Source of the DNA: Branchiostoma lanceolatum | Lineage: Eukaryota > Chordata > Leptocardii > Amphioxiformes > Branchiostomatidae | Assembly: GCF_035083965.1 (NCBI RefSeq) | Contig: NC_089732.1 | Span: forward strand, 2,090,883 to 2,154,882 | Reading direction: 5' to 3' | DNA length: 64,000 nucleotides | Part shown: positions 1 to 11,113 of the stretch, piece after piece | Position numbering within the stretch: the first letter of the stretch is position 1 | Layout of the letters: the number at the start of each line of letters is the position of its first letter | Translations under genes and position numbers: made by a program | Notes under the pieces: generated by a model | Seen by the model: the letters and a program-made list of their open reading frames with translations, nothing else | Told to the model about the DNA's origin: nothing | Databases searched by the model: none

Positions 1-147
1 GAAATAAATAAAGTAAATACATGACATGTACATGTACATGTAGTAGGACGGGAACTTGATTCCTTGACCAAGTCATATCAATGATAAAATACAGCACTTT
101 GCTAAGGCTTTCAACCATCTAATTATTTTCTATATCACCTCTCTCAG

Positions 148-3100
148 GTGATTTCCTTCCTGTCTGCTGTGTTAGGTAGAACTGGAACGAGGGAGGATAT
201 CATCAACTTCAAGAAGGTGACACAAAACAATTTGAGTGTTGAAACTTTTGAGTGTTTAAAAAAAATGATCGCTATGAATATGATCTTAATTAAACTAAAA
301 GTAGTTTTGGTCAATAAATCTAAGTTGTAAAAGGCCTCAGGTTTTGATGCTAGAATTTAGCAATTTGGAGATCAACGATACGCAATTTGTTAGATACATG
401 AGTTGGTTTCCCATGAGTAGCTCCTACACAACTCATACCTGTCCTCAGTACTTGTCCATGTATGTATGTATCACAGTTCTGATGTTGTTGTTCCTTTAAT
501 TCCACCCAGAGGAAGCATGCCCCTCCTGACGATGAGAAGAAGGTTTTCCTGATCGTCAGTCCTGCCTCTGTGCTGTACAACTGGCTTGACGAGCTGGAAA
601 CATGGGGGCACTTCAGAGTCGGGTAAAAGCAACATAGAAGTTTGTGTTATTGCCTGAGGGCTTGAGTATAGATTTCAAAATACATTCAGCTTCAGGTCGC
701 TTTGTTGTGTTTTTATCAGTTTTACTTTTAGGGTTGATTTAGATTGGGTTTTTTTAAGAGGATGTTAATGAAAAGTCTTTCTACTGTCCTACTGTGTCAC
801 AGGAGAAATTTAGATGTGAACTAAGCATAACAGACAGATTAGAATGTTCACAGGCATGTTATCTTATTCAGTATATTTGCTACACGGATAAATAACGTAA
901 GGCAAGTTAACAAATCTATTATATGGCTTGTTCAGCAAGTAAGTCCTAATGGCCATAGACCTTGTATAGATAATTGAATGTAAAGCATGTGTGTATTTCC
1001 CTATTGTTCAGTAAGTACCACGGAGACCCCGGCCTGCGAGATGAGGTGCTGACCAGAGCGGAGCAGGGACGACTGGACGTCGTCATCACCACTTACGAAA
1101 CACTCAGGAGGAACCTGGTGAGTTCCTTGTACTCTTATAACAACAGATCAGATTCAGTGAGATTGGTCTGAAAGACGCAATTCAATATTTGAGGCTCTTT
1201 GATGTTACTAATTTCTCTAATCAGCAGATAATAGAATCCTACCTGGAACCAAATTTAAAGAAAAACGATGTACATGCCTAATTTTGAATCTCAATCTCAA
1301 CGAAATTTGAACATGCCAATTGTAACCAAACTATCAATGCAGTGGCTGTAGCCATGCTAGAAAGACAGCCTATGCATGCTACCACAAATGATTACATTTT
1401 TATTGACTCAGAGGTGATGTTAGAAGTTGATCCACGCAGTTCTGATCTTCAACGGCAAAAGAGTATTATAACACTTTCCTCACTTCACTCAGGTGTAAAT
1501 GAGTACCTAGCTCATCTAGGGTTAGGGACGTCCCTCGGATAGGACGTTAAATGGAAGTCCCATGTTTGGGGAGAGCCACACCCTGTGCACGTAAAAGAAC
1601 CCACCACACCTTTTGAAAAAGAGTAGGGGCATGCCTCGGTGTGTGATAGTAAAAAAAAACCAACCTACAGTCGGCCACACATGGGTTCGCCCTCATTCAT
1701 AGCCTCTGGCTAGTTGGGTAACCCTGGCAACATGCCAAAACCAATGAATAAAAAAATAGTATAACAGTTACTGTAACATTTACAGTATTAAGTAACTGTT
1801 ATCCTAATTTTGCAGTATTTGGTCACTTATTTTCCCTCCAGACTGAGATGAACTCTGTGCGGTTCAGCTGGTCGGCGGTGATCGTGGACGAGTGCCACAA
1901 GATCAAGGAGAAGAAGGCGAAGATCACGAAGGCGATGGGGCAGCTGCGCGTCCGTCGTCGGGTGGGGCTCACGGGAACGATACTGCAGAACAACCTCATG
2001 GAGATGTGGTGTGTGCTCAACTGGTGAGGAAAGTGTATACTGTTAAACATGTAAACACACACTCACACATACACACACACACACACACAAATAAACACAC
2101 AGACTCAGACATCCTGCAGAACATTCAACCTCATGGAGATGTGGTGTGTGCTCAACTGGTGTGCAAGGACTAGCTGTCAGTTCCTAGCACAGCTTGAACC
2201 TTGAATGGGGACATCTAGCTATGTCAACACAGGAAACAATGGGTTCTTCTTGTACACCAGCTTGTGCACCACTTCAAAACTGATATTAGTTGTACAATGT
2301 ACAATGTATTGATATGTAATGGTTTATTAGTTTTGCAATGAGCATAATGTTACATCTAACATTTCCCCTTCATCCCCCATGATCAGGGCCAACCCAGGCT
2401 GTCTGGGAGACGACAAAGACTTCAGGGTCAAGTTCATGAAGCCGATCGAGGAGGGACAGAAGATGAACTCCACAAAAAGACAGCTGGCTGAAGCTCGGAG
2501 AAGTAAGGAGCTCAAGTCGTTGTTCCTTATTACAAGTAACCATCGAGCAACTTGTTCTTGTGCCGATATGTTTGCTTTGTTCTAAGAAGATGTTTGCTAG
2601 AAATGTAGATGTCACCTGATGCTACCTAAGAAATTATATTTGAATTGCTTTAAATAAGTTGTATCCAATATTTGATTATACCGCTCCTGAGGTCCCTGGC
2701 ACAGGGTTGGGCAGCAGTTGGCTTGTGCTTTGATGGAAAATATTTAGTTTAGTTAACAAAATTTCAAAATCATAATCAAATTTGTGTTGTGATGTGCCAG
2801 ATTAACTAGTGACTATGTGATTTACTATGACAATGCTATGGACTCAAATAATGACCAAAGAAGCATTTATTATAAGTAGCATGTTACTTTTTGTATGGGG
2901 ATGTTTTTGATTTTCTAATGTTTGTATTTCTCTGCTTTACAGAAGCCAAGATGCTGAGTAACCTGAGGAAAAAGTGGTTCATCCGGAGAACAAAGAAGAT
3001 CATTGCAGACCAGCTTCCCACTAAAGGTGGCTGGAAAATGTCAATTTCTGACTTACTTAAAAGGCTTTTCTCTCACCTTTGTAGCAATGAAGACAGATAT

Positions 3101-6100
3101 TATCAAGCTTTCTTTGTATTGGTTTTATTCAAAATATAAAAGGGGAATTTCACAAATGCTGCATATTGTGGGCCATGGCTTGATGTTGCCTTAGAAGTAC
3201 TGAAACCCTTTTCATTAGCATGGAAGTAATTCAACTGTTCAGTGATAGTAGACATTAGACAAGCTATATGGTGAATGGAGCAATTGTTAGTTTTCATGTC
3301 GGTTGTGATCAAAAGGGCTGTTTTTGCACCACAGATGAGCAGTTTGTGATCTTGTAATGATTATCAAAATGATCCCCCCCTCCCCCCAGATGAGCAGGTA
3401 GTGTTCTGTAAGCTGTCGGATTTCCAGCAGACGTGTTACCAGTCGGTGCTGGGGAGCGAGGACGTGCAGCTGGTTCTGCACCAGAACGACCCGTGCGACT
3501 GTAACAGTGGCCTCAAGCGCAGGGAGTGCTGCTATAAGGTAATAGTCTAGGTGGATACCGGTTTGACGTAATAAGGTCTAAGTCCAAGTTTAGGTCTAAA
3601 GATTTAGGTTCAGGTCTGGACCTGAACCTGGACCTGATCCTGTCTAGTTGATGTTTTGTTTTATTAGATCAATATTAAGCATAGAAAATTAATACTGACA
3701 CGCAAGACTATAAAAGTTTCTTGGTGAAAAGATTTTTCAAGATAAACCAGTGTTTGATATTTGAATGTTGCACTTATTTTTAATGCCTTTTTTGTCAGAG
3801 GGGAGACTCAAATCACTTTTTATCAAACAATATAGGAACATATATTTGTACTTTGTTAAGTTTTTTTTTGACTCAGGTTTTTGGCTTTCAGGTTTTTTGG
3901 ACTCGGTTCTTGGATGTTATAAAGGTCCGAATCAGGTCCAGCAAACCGGTATCCAGCCCTAATAAGGACACTTCAATTCTTAGCGTGCTGACTGTATACA
4001 TGGTTTATCTTATGCTGTCATCTTACCACTGACAGATGGAATAGCATTGACATTTAAGGGTAGAGAAATACACCAGTGAGAATGACCCGTGTGACTGTAA
4101 CAGTGGCCTCAAGTGTAGGAAGTCTACTACGAGGTATACTTTCACAGTATGATAGTTTACTTTGTTCCTTATTGTGCTTACTTTATCATGAACATCCATG
4201 AAACGTTCACGACAAGATGATAATATTATCTTACCACTGATAGCTAAAAGAGTAATGTATAACATTTAAGGTACATCATGCACCAAAACAAGCCTTGGAT
4301 GGGGAATACCTGAAGAACCTATTCATCCTGCTGAACTTCTTCATGGCTTGTGTCGTTTCAGGAACAACTGAGTTGATAAATCACACCTTATTCTCTTCAT
4401 CCACAGAAAAATGCAGATGGAGAGAAAGTGAAGGAGTTGATGTTCAGCTACCTGAGCGTTCTGCTGAAGGTGTCCAACCACGTGGCGCTCCTCCTGCCTG
4501 AGATGCAGGGCAGTAAGAAGGCCCTGAAGGTCTTCATGAATCATGGCCTATGTTGTTTCTTCATTCCACCATGATGGCCCTCCTGTATATCCACAGACCA
4601 ATGCAGATGAAGAATACATTAACCATCATCATCATCATCATCGTTACCCCCCAGATAACCCCGCAAGGGGCAAAGTAGGGGGGGAGGAGGTCCCAGGCTA
4701 AGGCAGGCAGGCCTCCAGCCTGGCACGGTATGACTCAACGGTGGGAGCTGATGTTCAGCAACCTGAGTGTTCATGGCTTGTTTCTGAGATGGAAATTGTT
4801 AATGAACTCCTCCTGTTTCTGTTCATCCACAGACAAATGCAGACGGGGAGAAAGTAAAGGAGTTGATGTTCAGCTACCTGAGCGTTTTGCTGAAGGTATC
4901 CAACCACGTGGCGCTCCTCCTGCCGGAGATGCAGGGCAGTAAGAAGGCGCTGAAGAGAACCCAGAGGGTGTGCGACGTCGTCTTCAGGAAACATCCTCAC
5001 TTTGTCAGGCTGGCGAGAGAGGCAGCGTTTAGGACACTGTCTGATCCTAAGTACTGTGGCAAAATGCAGGTATGTAGTTGGATATAACAACGATCTTTAT
5101 TGACACAACAAAAGTACAGCGACTCTCGTAAGGTCTACTTAATCTATACATACATACATACATACATACATACATGCCAACAAACAAAGTTCATACTAAT
5201 GAGTTTGTTTACATACAATCATATGGAATAGGGCAACATATTGAAATGTAGCGTGTCGTATACTTATACATTACTTGTTCTTATCTGTCCAAACATTCTT
5301 TAATGTATATACCTATTTGAACACAGTAAGGATTGTCTCCTCTCAGTATATAATCAAATCTATCAACAGAATGGAGCGCATTGAATTCACTTGAACAAGT
5401 GGAAATAAACTTTAAAGTGAACAGCTTAGAGCGTTTATCCTCATATCTTGAACAATTCATGATAAAGTGACGTTCGTATATAGCAAACCATGGGTTAAAG
5501 TTGGGAAAATGGCTATCACACCTAACTGGCTAACTGGCTAGACTTTGTCAAGTTGGCCAGGGAGGCAGCATTTTGGGACCCAAACTACTGTCAGTGTAAT
5601 AAATTGTAGCTTTCTGTAGATGAAGGTTGCAGGATTTGGCAATCATCGTAGCAGCTTTCTTTCAAATGTCTTCAAACTTCAATTCAAACTACTTTAGATT
5701 TTTACTTGAGGACTGTACAATGTAGTAACTATTGTTCTTTTTGTATGCTGCTCAATTTATGACTTGCTGAGATGTTAAAGACATAATCTTTAAAACACAT
5801 AATCTTTGCAGGTCCTTCAACAACTGTTGAATGTTTTCCACAAACAGCGGAGGAAAGTTCTGGTCTTCTCCTTCTACACAAAGGTGGGTCTCAGGTAACC
5901 AAATATAGAAGGTAGAAGGCTACATATGCACAGCACATTCACGGATATTACCTTTGTGCTCATTTGTCACTGCTATAGTTGCACCATGCATGACCTAAAA
6001 CAGGTATTGAGATGCCTTGAAGGTTTGGGGATGATAACTTCTAAGCTGATTTTTTGATGATGACAAAAGTAGCCCTGTACTTCATAAATTTGTATTTATC

Positions 6101-9100
6101 AATTCCATTCAAATCAGAACATCAGGTCTCTATATAGACATTTAAAATAATTGAGCTACGATTCACTGAAATGTAGGGCGGATAGTTACCCCTGCCAGTT
6201 CAGCAAGGTAAAATAGTACTCATGATGTCACATGTAGATCAATCTTCTACACCTGCTGTTATATGAGTAGAATTTGCCATACATAGACTGTCATGTGCCT
6301 GTTTTATGAATAAGTAACACAGTTACTCATAGTCATTCATGCTAATATGCTCCACTCCTTGCTGTTGGACATCATAGAGCAGTTAATATTCAATTATTCA
6401 TCTCGATCACAAACGTGCTCCACTCCTTGCAAATAAAACTGTGTTACCGGTATCAATAGTATCGCATGAATCTTGCACTCCCAGCTGTTGGACATCATCG
6501 AGCAGTACCTGATGAGTACCGGGGAGGTTTACTCTCGCCTGGACGGCTCCACGAGGACATCCGACAGGCTCCACATCGTCAAGGACTTCAACACCAACCC
6601 CAACATTCTCCTCTGTCTGGTCTCCACCACGTGGGTTTCAAAAGCTTTCAATTTCTAGTTTTAGGCGTCACCTTAGATTCCTTTGGCTGCATGTTGTGCA
6701 CTGATGTAGTAGTTGAAGTTTTAAATCCATCAGATGTTGGACTCAAGTGCATTAAGTGCCACATTGCTGATTTTTGCTTTCTTTCATTGTATGTGGTAAT
6801 AAAGTCACTGTGATATTTTACTTTCTGAATTTTTGGGATTGAATCCTGCTATTTCATCAGAGTTTTGTACTCCAACATGCATGTTTTGGTAAGCATCTGG
6901 ATCTTTTCAATGTCAATTGCTTTCAAAGTGACTATAGATACATGTAGCTCAGGAATTGGGAAAGGAGGCACTCAAGCTAACCGACATCTTTCGCACCGCA
7001 ATCGTCCTTCAGTAAGACATCTGGAGCCGCATAGTTCACGTTTGGAACCTTTATTCAGCCATTTGCACAAATCGATTTCGCTGATGTGGCTTCTTCGGTG
7101 GCCAAGGCTTAAATGACACAAGTTCATGAAGTTCTCACTTAAATAACATCCAGTGCATATCAAAAGATAGATGACTATAGATAGCTCATGCAGAATATTT
7201 TGCACATTGTTTTTTTCTCTCTGCAGGGCTGGCGGTCTGGGGTTGAACTTCACGGGCGCCAGTGTGGTCATCCTCTTCAAGCCCACATGGCAAACTCCTT
7301 ACGTCGCCAGTGTGTTTTTTAAACGTCACTCTTGTTTTCTCTGTTCAGGGCTGGCGGTCTGGGGTTGAACTTCACGGGCGCTAGCGTGGTCATCCTCTTC
7401 GAGCCCACCTGGAACCCGGCCAATGACCAGCAAGCCCAGGACAGGGCGTACCGGATCGGTCAGCGCCAGGACGTACGCGTGTACCGGCTCGTTACCATGG
7501 GAACCATCGAGGAGAACATGTACCTCCGCCAGGTCTATAAGCAGCAGCTGTCAGAGATTGCAGTTTCTGACAAAACTGCCAGGAGGTGCTTTTGCACATC
7601 ACATATTATGTAGTTACAATGAACTTAGCATGCTGAATTAAAGCCTGACATATGCAACTTGATACACCAAGCCATAGAGATACTGTGCCATGGATTCCAA
7701 AAAGAACTTTTGGTTCCTAGACTGACTGAAACTAGTAGCATTAGTAATAGTTGGTTCCTTAAAACAGTCAATCTTCTTTTTCATGTAGATATATTCTGTT
7801 TTTCCCTCCCCCAGATATTTTACAGGAGTGGCGGGGAGGAGTGACCAGCAGGGGGAGATATTCGGCATCAGTAACATGTTCGCTCTGCGGATGGAGACCT
7901 CCTGTCTGACCCGTGACCTCATCAGTCGGGTCGACCAGATAGAAGGGGGACTCAAGGTGGCCATTTTGAAAAACATTCTTCCAAATGAGATATGCATGCA
8001 TGGCTATTACACAAATGATACTAATTAAAGGCAATTATTCACAGCAATAGATTTATTCAATGGAAAATGTTACAATGAATTATACTGACTTTCAGACAGC
8101 ATGACTGATTTTCAAAAGTTAACAAATATGGGGGCAAGTTACTGAATGACAAAAACTACACATACTAGCTTCTGATAAAGTATAGATGATAGTGGTAACA
8201 CAAGTAATATAACCAATATCTACTATCACTGTGACAAGAAGAGAAGAGATGACATTACATCTTGGTTTCTCCACATTCTTAGGTCACCAAGTTTGTGAAA
8301 CCTAAGGAGAACAAGAGGGCAGAGAAGGAGAGCATCTGGGAGGAGGAGGATGATGGTGAAGAGACGGAGGAAAATGATGAGGATCAGAGGATGGAGGAAG
8401 ATGAGGAGGAGGAGAAGGGAACTGATTATGGTATGCGGGAATGGTTGCTCTGTCCTTGACTTGACTTATTTTATTGGTCAGAAATTACCCACAATGGCAG
8501 CCTTTCTAGCACTGAATCGATGCAGGGTTTACAGGTTTCACATAAAACACAACATATACATATCTTATCCACACTTGCATTTTGTGAAATTGCCGCAAGG
8601 GTCTGGGCGGCTGCCATTCGGCGCCACCAGGTGACCTCAATACGACCTTCCCCAACCGTCAGGTACCCATTCACACCTGGGTGGACTGAGGAAAGTCATG
8701 TAAAGTGCCCTTGTAAAGTGCACAATGGCGGTGACGTGACAGGATTCGAACTCGGGACCTCTCGGTTCTGAGCCGAACGCTCTGCCGTTGCGCCACACGA
8801 CCCCACACAACTTATGTCAGGTGCCATTCTTATTCTGTCACCTGAACCACCATGGCCGCCTAGAAGTTCCTGTCCTGCATAGCCTTCCCCTTGCCGTCAG
8901 CTTGTATAACGGTGTCTCTTTCCACTACATCTATGCATTTGAGAGGTGGTACAAGATGATCCAAACTAAACCATGAGAAAATTGTCTTTGCCAGTGCCTA
9001 CTATCTCCCTACTCTCCTCTATAGATTTACAATGATAGTTATAACACTTACGTAATACTATGTAGCTTGCTGATTTTTCCTGTTCGGAAATAAACCCACG

Positions 9101-11064
9101 TTTCAAATTTTGTACTCCCAGAAGACCAAGATGACAGAGCAATTAAAAGCAACAGGAAGAGACTTCAGAATGACTGTGACTCAAGCAAGAAGGAAACACG
9201 AGACAGGGACCCCTTCAGTATGCATACCCTCGCAAGTCAGGTACATGTAGATGTTTGCTTGCTTGTTTTCTCGCCCATAACATATGCAGAACGACGTACA
9301 GACAGTTCTCATTTTTCCCTCGGACAGCTGCAGAGTGGACCTCTTTGCCTGTAGAGATGGTGGCTGACCCCTCCCTGGCGTCTTTCAGGGACAGGGTGAC
9401 CCACCTCCACTTGACCCAGCTAGACATGTACACTAGACACCTTTCCCCCATCACAACTGGTACAGACAACAGAAACCATCCCAGCACCAGGACTACCCGT
9501 CAAGCGCAGCAGATTCATCAACATGTTGATGCTGGCTGCCTAACCCCAAAGAAGAAGAACATGTCTCATGTAAATTGTCTCATGTCATAACATACTAGTT
9601 TTGTACTTTTGATATGTACAAGCTGCGTTGTCCAGGGCTGACTTTCATTATATCTTCAGTCTACTTCAATAAAAGGAAAACAAGAAACTATGTCTTGACT
9701 GATACAGACAATTGTAAGCACTGCATCATCCTGTATTTTTTTGTTGTTGTATTTTGTATAGTAAGAACTTCTGATGGTAGAGTGCCATTGCTCATTGTTT
9801 GTTAGGACTGTCTTTTTTTTCTCTCTCTTTATCGGTTTTTCCAAAATAAATTACAAATTCAAATACTAACAGAATATGGACATACATGGGTCACAAGTCA
9901 CAACAAAAACCAAATAAAAACCAAGACAATAGGTACATGTGCAGCACATAATTTTATACACTTACAGATAATTATAGCCTCCCTTATAAATATTAATTGT
10001 AGTTTGCCTCCAAACAACATTGTTTAAGTATATGATTACATATCATTATTTCCTTACATCTATATCTATTCATTATAATAGTTTTGTCTTTTTTGATAGA
10101 CCAAAATCAATGGATGCATTGGTGCCAATAAAAACATAATTTTATATGAAGTTTTTATGACTGTTATTTTCCACTCTTTATCCCAGCTGCTACCTGAGGA
10201 TGATGTTGACATGGCAACAGTTGACATGGCAACAGAGAAGAAGACCACGCCCAACAATCCCTCCACATCCTCAGAGAACACAGACAATGACACAGACACA
10301 AACACTGCAAAAACTGCAGCATCTAGAAGGAGAAGCAAAATAGCAGCTAGCCTCAGCAGAAGAAAAAAAGCTGAGAAGAAACCTCAGCTTTCTAGACGAA
10401 GTAGAAGTTCTAGACAATCGTTTGGGGAAGACATAGCAGAGTTCTCATCTTCTGACTCAGATTCCAGTCCACCACAAGAAAAGAGGAGAGTAGGGAGGCT
10501 AGAGGTCAAGGTTGTGAAGGGGAAGAAACCAACTCTAAGAAGATCAGTGTCTTCAAGAAAGGCAGTACAGGGAGGGAAAGGAAAGATTACACGGACAGTG
10601 TCTGATGTCTTCAGTGAGTACTCTAACTGGCCTTTGTTTAACATTATCGTTTCATGAAGACTTATCTTTTACTAAGGAGGTTTCTTTGTCAATGTGTATC
10701 ACAGTCTGTATTTTAATCAAACACAATCATGATGAGAAAAAATCGGCAGAAAATGTATATCCGATGTTTAGATGAAAAGTATTAATATGTAGGCCAAGAC
10801 AATATCCAATGACTTATCAGAAACCAGTTATGGGTTTCCACAGTGCAACAATTAGGAGTACTAATTTGGGTTTTCTTTTACCCAGGGGAGTGCGGTGTTG
10901 CGTACACCCACAGGAGTGATAAGGTCGTCGGGGGCAGCAAGGCTGAAGCGCACATGAGTCACCGCGCCATGGAGGATGTGTACGAGCTGCGGCAGTTCTC
11001 CCAGCAACCCGCGAACTTCGCCGCCGAGTTCCAAGATGTAAGCATATTGTATCTGTATTAGTTG

Positions 11065-11113
<49 letters not shown>

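Larger units (their letters stand above)
148..7956 (+). other. ERCC6L2: ERCC6L2 ATPase core: lobes 1 and 2 of the Snf2 motor
   Basis: Exons 1-12 encode the motor. Exons 1-3 hold the motif Ia/Ib region ([27 protein letters not shown]). Exon 4 holds DECH and LTGTILQNN. Exons 5-6 hold the lobe-1 end and the basic WFIRRTK element. Exons 8-9 hold the linker ([19 protein letters not shown]). Exons 10-11 hold lobe 2 with the conserved arginine of DRAYRIGQ. Exon 12 follows immediately and resembles the ERCC6L2-specific extension ([10 protein letters not shown]). DECH replaces the commoner DEAH/DEGH; Cys at the third position is tolerated in this superfamily. No disabling change is seen in these exons. 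Confidence 0.9.

Noticed and set aside
10066-10644. Antisense open frames over ERCC6L2 exon 15
   Set aside because: Mirror of a low-complexity Ser/Lys/Arg exon with good sense splice sites and phase.
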